From Vombatus ursinus (taxonomy: Eukaryota > Chordata > Mammalia > Diprotodontia > Vombatidae), in NCBI RefSeq assembly GCF_900497805.2, contig NW_020954630.1, positions 5,321,864 to 5,385,863 on the forward strand: 64,000 nt of DNA, written 5' to 3'. Both the position numbers and the translations under genes were made by a program. The notes under the pieces were generated by a model, which searched no databases, was not told the origin of the DNA, and saw only the letters and a program-made list of their open reading frames with translations. Of the stretch, positions 44,250-54,429 are shown in pieces. How positions within the stretch are numbered: the first letter of the stretch is position 1; each line of letters begins with the position of its first letter.

Positions 44250-45037
44250 TCATTTTTTTTTATTCTTTTTAAGTTTAAAAAAAGTTATTGATCAATTTTG
44301 TTTATATGCCATATTTCCCCTTAATGTCTTTCCACAATTGAATTCTCCTGCAAAAAAAAAGCCATTTACACAAAACTATCATGCTGACTATTTCTCATAG
44401 TTTTCATATTATTGAACATCTGTAGTTTCCCCCACTCTCTTATTGAAAAGACAGAGGTGTGTTATGTAGTCACTCTTCTGGAATCCAATTTTAACATTAT
44501 AATGAATTAGAATTCTACTACCTTTTGGTGGTTTTGTTTACATTATCATCATCACATTTATTGTTCTCCTGGTTCTGCTGTGCCTTATATCAGTTGATAT
44601 GAGTCTTCTCATGTTTTTTCAGAATTCCTTATAGTTTGTATGTCTCATGTCAAATAATTTTATATTACATTTATATACCACAGTTTTTTTCATTCATTCC
44701 CCATTTGACAGCTAGCTACTTTCTTTTTAGTTTTTTGCTGCCACAAAAAGTTCTGCTATGAATATTTTGGTATGTATAAGACTTTGTCCTTTGTTTGTGA
44801 CCTTTTTGGGGGTATAAGGTAAGTGGCGAAATTGCTACCTCAAAGAATATCAATGGTATAATGTCTTACCTCATATACTTTAATTTAGTTTCCAGAACAA
44901 TTGAACCAATTTACAATTCCATCAACAATGCATTAGTATGCCTGACTTCCCATACCTCCTCTAACATTGACTGCCATATTCCATCTCTTATCATCTTTAC
45001 TTTTTGATGGGTGTGAGGAGAAGACTCAGAGTTGCTT
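44250..45037 (-). mobile_element. L1 LINE 3' end, reverse
   Basis: A poly(T) run at 44252-44260, then a 3' UTR and ORF2 C-terminus motifs: 'tgttctcctggttctgctgt', 'ctgctatgaatattttggta', 'atgggtgtgaggagaagact'. 5'-truncated at 'aatttgcat', where an L2 begins. Confidence 0.8.
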
Positions 45038-45387
45038 TAATTTGCATCAATCAATTTATTAAGTGCCCTGCTGTGTGCCAAACACCAGGTAAGTTCTGGA
45101 GATACAAAGAAAGGCAAAAGATAGTACCTGCTCTCAAGGAGCTCACAGTCTAATGGAAGAGACAATATGCAAGCAACTATAAACTTAAAGGACATAAACA
45201 GGATGAATTGAGATAATGCATGAAGGGAAGTCACTAGAATTAAGGGGAAATAGGAAAGCCTTCTTGTAGAACATGGAATTTTAGCTGGGATTTTCAAGGA
45301 AGCCAGGGAAGCTAAGAGTTAGTGCTGGTCAGGGACAATTCCAGACATAGGAGACAGCCAGTGAAAATGCTCAGAGTTAGGAGATGG

Positions 45388-45895
45388 TTAAGGTTACAGA
45401 GAACTTCTTTATTCATTCAATTCTTTCATTTCTTCTATCTTTATCCTTCTCCTACTTTCCCTGTACACTATTTATATTTATCAAGATGAATTAGATGGAA
45501 ATATTATTGTCAGTATAATAACAGACCTCAAATTAGGCATGAATAAGTTTTGTATCATTTTGAATATATAAAATGGCATTGGAAATGCAAATCTTTATGT
45601 ATTTGACCATGGATATTTTCAAGTGTATTTAAGCCTTATACCTTAGATTAACTTACAATTGAGATATTGGTGTATTCATCTTCTTTGTTTTTTAAAAAAA
45701 AATTTTGTCTTAGAAATAGAGGACTTCCTTAGAGGTAAACAAACCTGACTCAGAAATATGAAACTTAAGTACTGAAAAGTAAGAATTCATAAACTTACAG
45801 GTAGTGCCTAAACTTGATTATAAATTATGTATATTACAAATATACATTACTAAGAATTATGTAATTATTATATATAAATTAGACATAGTGTATAA
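45388..45895 (+). repeat. Unclassified ~500-bp repeat, copy 2
   Basis: Same sequence and orientation as 43198-43697. The flanking L2 blocks join when it is removed ('gagatgg' to 'aacagcaagg'), so this copy moved into the L2 as a discrete unit. No clear target duplication; 'ttaag' at the left and 'ataaag' at the right edge are the only hints. Confidence 0.85.
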
Positions 45896-46569
45896 AGAAC
45901 AGCAAGGAGGCCTGTGTCACTGGCATGAAGTATGTTGAGGTTGAGTGTGGGGAAGATATAAGAAGACTGGAAAGATGTATATGTATAATGGAGGGAGGGG
46001 GGAATAGGTTATGAAGGGCTTTGAAAAACAAATACAAGAATTTATATTTGATCCTGGAAGTGATAGAGAGCAACTAGAATTTATTGAGAAAGTTTGGAGT
46101 GATATGATCAGAACTGTACTTTAGGAAGTTCACTTTGGCAACCTAGGGGAGGATGCCCTGAGTTGGGGAGACATTTGAGACAGGAATACTATCTAGTAGG
46201 CTCCTGAGGTAGTCTAAGCATGAGGTGATAAGGGCCTATACCAAAGTAATGGCAATATCAAAGGATATAAGGGGACATATGCAAGAGATGTTGCCAAGGT
46301 ATAAACTACAGGACTGGGAAACTGATTGGATGGGGAGGAAGGGATGAGTGGGAGTGAGGAGTTGGGATGATACTTTGGTTGGTGGTACTCTTGACAGTAA
46401 TAAAGAAGTTAGGAAAAGGAAAGGGTTTGGGGGAAAAGAAGTTTAATTTGCGACATGTTGAATTAAGATGTGTATAGGACTTGCAGTTTGCAGATGACTG
46501 TTAGAGATTAGAGATGTTTGAGCTGGATAAGTAGATTTGAGAATCATCAGCATCAAGATGATTACATAG

Positions 46570-46735
46570 AATTTTAACTGGGATTTGTAAATCAACTATA
46601 ACTGTACAACATTGAATTGTAAATCAACTATATAATGAAGCATGTAAACCCTTTCCCAGAATCGTGTTTTTAAAAGCATAAAATTAAATACATGGAGTTT
46701 AAAAAATTAACACATTGTTGTACAATGATGTACAA
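46570..46735. repeat. 165-base insertion in L2 with internal duplication
   Basis: Not L2. 'ttgtaaatcaactata' occurs twice (46585-46600, 46617-46632). 'tgtacaacattg' (46603) and 'cattgttgtaca' (46714) form an inverted pair. The part 46650-46710 resembles the reversed interior of the hAT-like family (gtttttaaaagcataaaatt), so it may be a damaged hAT copy. Confidence 0.5.
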
Positions 46736-46991
46736 ATTGAGTTGAATCTATGGTTATTGATGAGATCACCAAGTGAAAGTGTAGATGGATGGAGAATAGA
46801 GAAGCAGTCAGGTCAGAGCCCTGTGGGACTCCTAACATTAGCCAACGTGATCTGGATGGAAATCTAGCAAAAGAGACTGAGAAAGAGTAGTCAGTTAGGT
46901 AGGAAGAGAACCAAGAGTGAATGGAGCCCTGAAAACCTAGAGAGGAGAGGGCATCAAAGAGAAGAGGATCATTATTGGTTATTGGAAGCAA
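46707..46991 (-). pseudogene. L2 ORF2 reverse transcriptase fragment
   Basis: The reverse frame contains SLGFQGSIHSWFSSYLTDYS and GVPQGSDLTASLFSI, the GVPQGS box found in CR1/L2-clade reverse transcriptases. The catalytic YxDD region would lie downstream, where the frame is lost at the 165-base insertion. Clearly dead. Confidence 0.85.
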
Positions 46992-46999
46992 TATTCAGT

Positions 47000-47520
47000 G
47001 TTGAAAGTTTGCAATTCTTTTGAAAATTTTTCATATTTTTGACTACTTACGGGAGGTGTCTTGTTTTTGTTGTCCATACTCATGATTTCATTTCATCATA
47101 CCATGATTTATGGTGTGCAAGCTAATTATTTTTTGTTGCAGTTCACTGGATGCTTCCTTTAACTTTGGTTTTGGTTGGCTTATGGTTCATGTTTTTGCTT
47201 TTAAATGAGTATTTTCAGGAAAAGAGACTTAGTTTTAAAAAAAAGAAATTTAGATTAATAACTGTGTTTTAAGAGCTATGTAAGAATTTGCAGTCCATTA
47301 AAAGGTAATGATTATACTCTATGTGGAATTGGAATTGGGTCTTGTTTCATAAGTCATTCTAGTATTTCTATCAAGAGGTTTTGAAAGGGAAGAAATTAGT
47401 TTCTTATGGGTATTCCTTTCATTACAGCTTATTGCAATACATCCATACTTTCTCAACCCACAGGACTCTTACCCATGCCTTCTGTATATCCTGTAGGGAT
47501 TCATAAATGTACACACTTAC
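47000..47520. other. No gene or clear repeat seen
   Basis: AT-rich; no recognised repeat or exon. Confidence 0.45.
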
Positions 47521-47524
47521 AGGA

Positions 47525-47685
47525 TCATAAATTTACCACTGAAGGGGACCTGATTCTTGGAAGCCTCCTAATCCAACACCTCCATTTGTACATGAAGACT
47601 CTGAGGCCAAGAGAGGTTAGATGACTTGCCTATGATCACAAAATTAGTAAGCATTCATTTCAGAACCCCAACTGTACAAAGAAGA
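47525..47685 (-). repeat. MIR-family SINE, reverse
   Basis: 'cctaatccaacacctccatt', 'agactctgaggccaagagag', 'gatgacttgcctatgatcac'. Confidence 0.75.
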
Positions 47686-47747
47686 GTATTTGGTAGCCAA
47701 CAGGCACTCCTTAAATCCTGATTGAATGAATATAATACTAGTAGAAT

Positions 47748-48120
47748 CTTGGAAGTCAGAGCAACCTTTGATAACATCAAGACCATTCCCCTAATTGAAA
47801 AGTTGAAGAAGCTGAGGCCCATATCAAGCGACTCTTTAAGGAAGGGATTCTTAACCTGGGGTCTGTGAACTTCCTAAAAAATAACCTTGATGCTCATATT
47901 TAACATAATTATCATTCCCTTTGAAACCCTATGTATTTGATTTTATGCTTTTAAAAACATCATTCTGAGAAAGGGTCTATATACTTCACTATATAGAGAA
48001 TGCCAAAGAGGTCCATGACACAAAAAAAAAAACAGTTAAGAATCTCTGGTCTAAGTTTACACAGAGGGGTGAGCTGATACCAGATCTTTCAGACTCAGGA
48101 GAGCTGATATTAAATTTTCA
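47748..48120 (-). repeat. MIR-family SINE, reverse, split by hAT copy 3
   Basis: The left part ends 'gaggcccatatcaagcgact'; the right part resumes 'tttacacagaggggtgagct'. Together they give one MIR interrupted at its 'gacttgcctaaggtcac' position. Confidence 0.7.
47841..48049 (+). mobile_element. hAT-like non-autonomous DNA transposon, copy 3
   Basis: The only uninterrupted copy: ~209 bases from 'gggattcttaacctggggtc' to 'cagttaagaatctctgg', whose ends are inverted repeats. The interior 'gaaaccctatgtatttgatt' is shared with the copies at 6186 and 40112. It has no coding capacity, so a transposase was supplied elsewhere. Confidence 0.8.
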
Positions 48121-48289
48121 GTATCAACATGTACACTTTGAAAATCAACAAACACTACAAATCAGGAATTGATTTATTACTTTCTTGTTTGTTTAGACTT
48201 GACAAAGTGTTGAAGAAAATGTTAATAATGAAGACTAAATTTAATAGTGTCCTACAGTCACTTTTTTTTGGGAAGGTGGCGATTGTTAA

Positions 48290-48410
48290 ACATTTACCAG
48301 CACACTCCTGGCTACACAACAAGTTAGTGACTGAGTCAGTACTAGAATCCAAATCTCCCAACTCCTGGTCCTGGGTGCTTTTCCCACTATACTATTCTCC
48401 TTTAGAAAAA
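48290..48410 (-). repeat. MIR SINE 5' part, reverse
   Basis: 'ggctacacaacaagttagtg', 'agtcagtactagaatccaaa', 'cttttcccactatactattc'. Confidence 0.6.
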
Positions 48411-48549
48411 TAATTACTTATAGTAATAGAGAGCTATTGTATTAACTTTTTAAAATTAAAAATATTTGCACTATGATCTTCCTACTTTGTGAAACCATTC
48501 TTTATAAAGTGGGACACACAGAAGAGGCTATACCTTGTCATCATCTTCA

Positions 48550-48655
48550 TCTTTAAAACTAGGATTTGTGTAACACTTTAATGTTTGCAAAGAGTCTTAC
48601 AAATATTATCTCATTTTACCATCACAACAAACCTGGAAGGTAGTTACTATTGCTC
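48550..48655 (-). repeat. MIR SINE 3' part, reverse
   Basis: 'gtttgcaaagagtcttacaa', 'tttaccatcacaacaaacct'. Cut short where a second MIR starts. Confidence 0.75.
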
Positions 48656-48920
48656 ATAATAATAAACATTTGTGTAGCACTTACAATGTGCCAGGCACGT
48701 ATACACTTTACAATTATTATCTCATTTGATATGACAAACCTGGAAGGTAGTTGTATTATTAGCTCCATTTTCCATATGATGAAACTGAGGCAAATAGAAG
48801 CTCAATGACCTCACAAGGTCATGTAGCTAATAAGTGTCTGAGATCATATATGAGCTCAGATCTTCCTAACCCTACCAAGTCTGGTTCTCTGTCTAGCACT
48901 ACCCAGCTGCCTCTAGCCTT
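48656..48920 (-). repeat. MIR SINE, reverse, full length
   Basis: 'tttgtgtagcacttacaatg', 'ctccattttccatatgatga', 'ggtcatgtagctaataagtg', 'tgagctcagatcttcctaac', 'ctacccagctgcc'. Same orientation as its neighbour, giving a tandem pair. Confidence 0.85.
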
Positions 48921-48929
48921 AATCTAGTG

Positions 48930-50425
48930 GGGCTTCCTCTCTTAATATACTCAAGATACTTTGTTTTAAGTTGAAATTCCATGACACCTTTTATACCAAG
49001 AATCCAATGTAGTATGTCCCTTTGCCACATTGTTAAGCTTAAGGAGTTCACATATACAAAAGTCTTTAAAGGAAGACTTGAAAATTGCAGTGGGAAATTA
49101 TATCATAGACAGTATAAAAAAAAAGATTGTGCATGGATATTTATAAGTAGGAACCCAATAGTGACTTACAAGAGTTCTTAAGGGGACACCTTAACTCAAA
49201 GAAAAAATATCACTAATGGAACAAAAGACTCCTCTATTGCGTTCCAAAGGCCATTGAAATAAGTGCAGCAAGACAGTTGTTCTTTGTTGGGTCAAGTATC
49301 TTTCACCTCTTCCCTTCAGTTAGGTACAGGCAGGGCCACTTGTCTGTTTTCATGTCAACAAATGTGGGTCATAGCTTATTATAACCTCTTCAGATGTCAG
49401 TGGATATCACGTAACCAACTGTATCCTGTTAGCTGATATTGGTATGTTCTCTTATTATCATTATCAGAAAGTCCAACCTGTGTGGCATCTATCCAGTTTG
49501 CAGAATAGATGCTGCCCTTTCTTTTGTGTGATGGTTTTGAAACTGATGCAATCATGGTTCTCTTGCCTGTCCCCAGTGACTTAGATAGCTATTGAGTTTC
49601 CATTCTTGCCTTTAGCTCCTGGCCCTTCAACTCTGGAAGTTTCTTTTCTGGAAGCCATTGGCATAACCCCAGGGCAACGAATTGCTCCACTATTCTTTAC
49701 TCACCAGATTATATCATGCCTAAGGATTCTTAAACAGGTGCTGTATCTTTTTCTGGAACTGGGTGCGTTTTGCTAGTGAACAGCATCCTGGTGCTGGATT
49801 AATTTAATGATACAGCTTAGCCTGGAATGAGCACTGCTGTACAAATTGCTTTTATTTTTACTTTGACCCCCTAAAAGGAATTTGTCCTAGTAACATTTTT
49901 CCTACTGTGATTGGCTGAGCGGTAAAACAAAACATGATTCATGTACATATATATGTATACATATATATACACATGTACAAATGCAAAACCACAAAATGAT
50001 ATATCTGTAGTACACACATGTAAATATCATGTAATCTATGCACAAAGTATGAAACAAGAGGAAACCCATTGTCCTCAGAGCAGGATTGGGGTAGAATTCA
50101 ATATTGGTTCCAATGGGTACATGTGTTTTACCCATGGAATGGCAAGTCTGTGAAGAAAAACACTGAAATTATGAATAGTACTAAAGCTATCAGTCCTTCT
50201 GCATTTTAATTTGTTGTGTTGTTGAAAAATAGTGATTTTAGGAAATGAGGTCCTAATTAAGTAGTGTGTTAACTAGTATACTTAAAAATAGATTATAGAA
50301 ATGAGTTTATTCAATGACTTTCTTAAAAATTACTTACAGGTTGCTGGTATTGAGTAGCAATTTCTTGCATAGGTATGTACTGCCCATATTGGAGTATTGC
50401 TGGGTTGTAGATTTACTACTAGAAA
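48930..50425. other. Repeat-poor stretch, no gene seen
   Basis: No recognised SINE or LINE; a short alternating TA/CA segment at 49936-49985. Confidence 0.4.
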
Positions 50426-50429
50426 GGGA

Positions 50430-50512
50430 AGAGAGGAAGGAAGGGAATAAGCATTTATATAGTTCCTACTGTGTACCAAGCACTGTGCTAATTGTTTTTT
50501 TTAAATGCATAT
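50430..50512 (-). repeat. MIR/L2 3' end, reverse
   Basis: 'aagcatttatatagttccta' and 'gtgtaccaagcactgtgcta'. Confidence 0.6.
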
Positions 50513-50514
50513 TA

Positions 50515-50735
50515 TTTCATTTGAGATAGTTGGAAAAACTCTGGAAGTCATCTAGTCCAACCCCTTCATTTTTGCGGAAGAGGTGGCTGAGGGACAAAGG
50601 GGTGAGGTGATTGAAGTAAACAAGGATGATGACTTGCACAAGGTAATACAGGTAGGAAGTGGCAGAGCATAGATTTAAACCCAAGTTCTCTGAAGCCAAA
50701 TCCAGTAATACATTCACTGTACCATATTGTACATT
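50515..50735 (-). repeat. MIR-family SINE, reverse
   Basis: 'ggaagtcatctagtccaacc', 'gaagaggtggctgagggaca', 'gcagagcatagatttaaacc'. Same subgroup as 42185. Confidence 0.75.
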
Positions 50736-50929
50736 TATTTTGATATATTTTTTAAAATAACTGTTTCTACAGCCCATCATTGCAAGTTTTGTGGCCTTAA
50801 GCAATTTACTCTCAAGTTTAGGCTGGAAGATAAAGTATTCTTAGCTCACCATAGCAGCTGAAATGTCTGGATTTAGAACTAGCAAATGCAAGAAATTTCA
50901 AGATGAACTAACATAGGTCAGTGGAATAT

Positions 50930-51003
50930 AAACACATGTAATCTATATATACATATACATACATAAATATATACACGTGTGTATATTCCATATACACACA
51001 TAT
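50930..51003. repeat. Alternating TA/CA simple repeat
   Basis: 'acatgtaatctatatataca...cacgtgtgtatattcc': imperfect dinucleotide tract. Confidence 0.8.
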
Positions 51004-51302
51004 TAAAGATAGTTTCTTAACATTTTGTTCCACTGCCTTTGGGTTTCATGTTTTTTTTGTTCTGAACTTAAACAGAAAAAAGAGTATTCCCACATACAGA
51101 ACAGAACACAAAAAGAGAAGTCTCTGTGAAACTGAATCTTCATTTATTACTACATACTTTTGTTGTAAGTGTATAGTAAATTTTACACCTTACTTTCAAA
51201 ATGATTCTGGTATGTTTCCTTCTGTTCTCTTCTGTGCTTTTAAAAGAAATATTTCAATGCCTTATTGTTTTGGACATCACTATTTATAACCATCTTTTCT
51301 TT

Positions 51303-51612
51303 GTTGTTCAGTTGTTTTTCAGTCATGTATGACTCTTCGTGACCCCATTTGGTGGTTGTTGGGTTTGTTTTTTGTTTGTTTGTTTTATTTTGTTTTGTTT
51401 TGATTTTTTTGCAGAAATACTGCAGTGGTTTGCCATTTCCTTCTCCAGCTTATTTTACAGATGAGAAAACTGAGGTAAACACAGTTAAGTGACTTCTCCA
51501 GGGTCACACAGCTAATAAGTGTCTGAGGCCAGATTTGATCTCAGGAAGATGAATCTTCCTGACTCTAAGCCTCACACTCGATCCATTTCACAACCTACTT
51601 GCCCAGCTGTCT
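51303..51612 (-). repeat. RTE-tailed marsupial SINE, reverse
   Basis: Starts with the reversed RTE-like tail 'gttgttcagttgtttttcag', 'tgtatgactcttcgtgaccc', then a (GTTTT)n expansion, 'gtggtttgccatttccttct' and the reversed tRNA-like head. Same family as 29616-29865. Confidence 0.85.
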
Positions 51613-52242
51613 CTCCTACCTCCCACCTCAATTAAAAATCAACTAAAAAAATAAGGGAGGAAAAGCCTTTGTAACAAAAAGCTTAGTCAGGGAAAATTAA
51701 TCTACATGTTATCCATGACTATACTTTTTCTTCTAATTCTGCCTCCATACTCCCCCTTTTTTTCCTCTAATGAGATTCATGTAGTTCAACACCAAACTCT
51801 GCATGTTCAGCATTCCTTTGTTCATTTCAGATAAGAATGAGGTTCATCTAATGCCCACTTCCATGTTTGTATACTCTTCTTTCCATACTCCCTCCCCCCA
51901 AGTTATGGGAAATAGCAGGCTTAGCCCCCTTCTTCCTTTCTAAACTAGTGTATTTTTATCCTCCGTTCTTGTTTCCCTTTTTAAACATAGAGAGCAAAAG
52001 CAATCCACCCCCAAGACCTCTGTTTGTTTCTTTTTTAATCCAACTCCCTCAGCATCCTATAAAAACATTAAGATTCTGAATGGACACATTTCTTCTCCTA
52101 TTAGAATGTTAGCACTATATCATATGGTCTCTTTCAACTGCTCAAGTAAATTTATCTGTTTCTTTGGACTCTAGTTTTCATATCTTATGGTTCCTGCTTA
52201 GTACGGGACTTGTCATCAGAAATTCATGACAGTCCTCTATTC

Positions 52243-52539
52243 CAGGGCTTCTCAAACTTTTTTCCACTCACAACCCATTTTCGAGTTCAGCAGCATTAAT
52301 TGGTGTTGGGTGGCCTGAGGGCACACACAGTGCAAAGTGCATATGCTTTGTGTTCAAAACCAAGGCTGCAGTGAAGTTGCACTATACAACACCAGCAAGC
52401 ACTGCCAAAAACACCTTGAATTCATTACATATTTGATTTTTAATTAATTTTTGGTTTTTGCATGTTCAGAAACTTTTTACTATTGCCAAATTTTTCACAA
52501 ATCCATATGGGGTCGGGATCCATGGTTTAAGAAACACTA
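52243..52539 (+). mobile_element. hAT-like DNA transposon, second family
   Basis: Starts 'cagggcttctcaaacttttt' and ends 'ccatggtttaagaaacacta', inverted hAT-type termini with 'ccactcacaacccattttcg' inside. It lies exactly where the L1 ORF1 sequence (uninterrupted at 31610-31650) is broken. Family differs from the three copies above. Confidence 0.7.
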
Positions 52540-52782
52540 CATCCATCAAAGAACCATTTTTCCCATTGTAGGATTATGCTCAATTTGGCAGGATAAGTTA
52601 CTCTTTGTTATAAGCCTTTACTTTTTGCCTTTTGGAATGTTACATTCTAAGATCTCCTCTGGTTTATAGTATAAGTTTCCAAGTCTTAAGTGATTCTAAT
52701 TGTGGCCCCTTGGTACTAAAACTGCTTATGTCTGGGTGCTAATAATATTTTTTGTTTGTTTCTTTGTTGTGGAAGCTCTGGA

Positions 52783-52840
52783 TTTTTATTATTATTATTA
52801 ATACTAATTTTGATTATAATAATTATTATTAATTATGACA
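52783..52840. repeat. (TTA)n-rich tract
   Basis: Imperfect TTA/ATT triplets inside the old HAL1. Confidence 0.85.
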
Positions 52841-53956
52841 TTCTTGAAACTTTTTCTTTTGATGTTTCTTTATGAAGGTGATCATAATATTTTTGTTCTC
52901 TTCACTTTGCCTTATGTTCTTAATAAACCTGGGTATTTTTCATTTGTAATTTTCTGAAGTACAGTGCCCAGGCTCTTTTTTAATCATGGTTTTCAGGGAC
53001 TCCAGTAATTTTTGAATTATTTCCTATTGACCAGTTTTATGTCAGTATTTTGTTTTGTTTTGTTTATAAGCAGATCACTTACATTTTCTTCTGCATGTTT
53101 TTTTATCTTGATTTTGCTCTAAAATTTCTTGCTGACTTGAGGAGTCATTAATTTCTGTTTGATCTCTTGCAAAGGTAGAGTTTACCCGTTTTCCTTCCAA
53201 GCTATTTATGTACCTTAATTCTTTCCTCAAGAACTTCTATTTCATTTAAAATATTCTCTTGTTTAATTTCTTCTAGACATTTCTTCTTCATGTAGTCCTT
53301 ATGGGGAACTCATGTTTTAGTCTGTGTCTGCAATTATTAGAGAGTTTCTCACTTCTGATTTTTGAGACTCTCTAGTTTTGCAATAAATTTTAATACTAGT
53401 TAGTATTTTCTTTGATTAACTCATCTCTCCAGCTCAGGTTCCCAAATTGGGGCTTTTTGCTAGGGCCTTCTTGTCAGGCTACTTCCAGATATGATGCCTT
53501 TTTATCTACCCTTGTCTCTGGTCAATCTTTGGTTCTTCTGGGAGGTTAGACTTATTTTCTTGCACTAATCCTATCTCTAGGTAGACCCCCTTTCCTGCTA
53601 CCCATAGGGTTCTAGCTGACCTCTAGCAGTTTAGTTTTCTTTAGGAAGAAATCACTTTTGCTAGTTTCTCATTGGATTTCTTGAACATTATTTGGGATGA
53701 TGTGAACCTCAGAGTTTTGCTGGAGTGGGTGGGAGATGGGTGGTCTGATACAAGTGAAGGATATTTTTGACAAGAGTTATCCTTCTGTTTACGTATGTGA
53801 AATTAAGAATTGAGGATACCCTTCATGTGTACCCATTCTACCTGCCATTAATGAAAAGGTTATATAAAACAGGGTAAGGTTGATTTTTGTTGCAGCATCA
53901 GGATAATGGGTTTTTTTTTATTTAAAGCAAACTGAAATTAAAATTGAAATTTAAAG

Positions 53957-53972
53957 GAAATTGAAACTGAAA
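53957..53972 (+). promoter_or_regulatory. IRF/ISRE-like triple GAAA motif
   Basis: GAAATTGAAACTGAAA fits GAAANNGAAANNGAAA, the layout bound by interferon regulatory factors. It sits in A-rich DNA with related GAAATT repeats (53930-53975), so chance is quite possible. Confidence 0.3.
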
Positions 53973-54060
53973 TTGTGTTTCCATTCAATGATGAATTCTT
54001 CTTCTACCTATGATCAATGAATGGCAGATTTTTGGCAGGTGCAAGCTGAGCATACCACAT

Positions 54061-54100
54061 GGGGGGGGGGTGTGTGCACGCGCACGTGCGCACGTGCATG
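54061..54100. repeat. G10 run next to an alternating CpG-rich tract
   Basis: Ten G's (54061-54070) followed by 30 bases of strict purine-pyrimidine alternation with CG and CA steps. It contains the 12-bp palindrome 'gcgcacgtgcgc' (54080-54091) and two CACGTG boxes (54083-54088, 54091-54096). Prone to Z-DNA. Confidence 0.85.
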
Positions 54101-54274
54101 TTTAATTATAATTGATTGTGTGCTTAAGTTAGGAATTAGCATTTGGGAATTTTTTCCCAATAACAAGTCTATGTTATCATAAAAATTTAATTGAGACACT
54201 CTCTGTCAGATTCTGTGACTCTTGCCTTGTGAGTCACTATTATGAGTAGATTCAGTTACTCTTTTGTTCATAGG

Positions 54275-54425
54275 ATCATAAGGTTATAGGTGGTTCTCAA
54301 AAGCCATTAAAGCCAACAACTTCAATTTACAGGTGAAGTAACTGAAGCCTAGTGACTCAAAACACCTTGTCCAAGTTCAATAGGGGGACCTTAATTCAAC
54401 AGGTTAAGTTTTAATATACTATAAG
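54275..54425 (-). repeat. MIR SINE, reverse, diverged
   Basis: 'caacttcaatttacaggtga', 'gtaactgaagcctagtgact', 'ccttgtccaagttcaatagg'. Confidence 0.65.
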
Positions 54426-54429
54426 AACA

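Larger units (their letters stand above)
45041..46995 (-). repeat. Long L2 LINE, reverse, with two insertions
   Basis: About 1.3 kb of L2 in three blocks: 45041-45387 ('ctctcaaggagctcacagtc'), 45896-46569 ('aacagcaaggaggcctgtgt', 'aggtgataagggcctatacc', 'cgacatgttgaattaagatg') and 46736-46995 ('gatgagatcaccaagtgaaa'). The 500-bp repeat (45388-45895) and a 165-base piece (46570-46735) interrupt it. Confidence 0.85.
51640..53720 (-). mobile_element. Old HAL1/L1 ORF1-bearing LINE, reverse, interrupted by a hAT element
   Basis: Its layout parallels the younger L1 at 30236-33457: post-ORF1 region (about 51640-52242), ORF1 C-terminal domain with 'aggattatgctcaatttggc' (compare 'aggattgtactcagttttgc' at 31652), 'cccaggctcttttttaatca', coiled-coil region, then GC-richer 5' UTR (53440-53720). 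No ORF2 is seen. Heavily diverged. Confidence 0.65.

Noticed and set aside
43198-45895. Reading the two 500-bp copies as the paired LTRs of one element
   Set aside because: Only the second copy is flanked by the L2 halves, the sequence between them is L1, L2 and AT-rich DNA, and the ends are not TG...CA.
49936-49985. Near-palindromic 'tgtacatatatatgtatac' region as a functional hairpin
   Set aside because: It is an imperfect TA/CA dinucleotide tract, which is self-complementary by nature.
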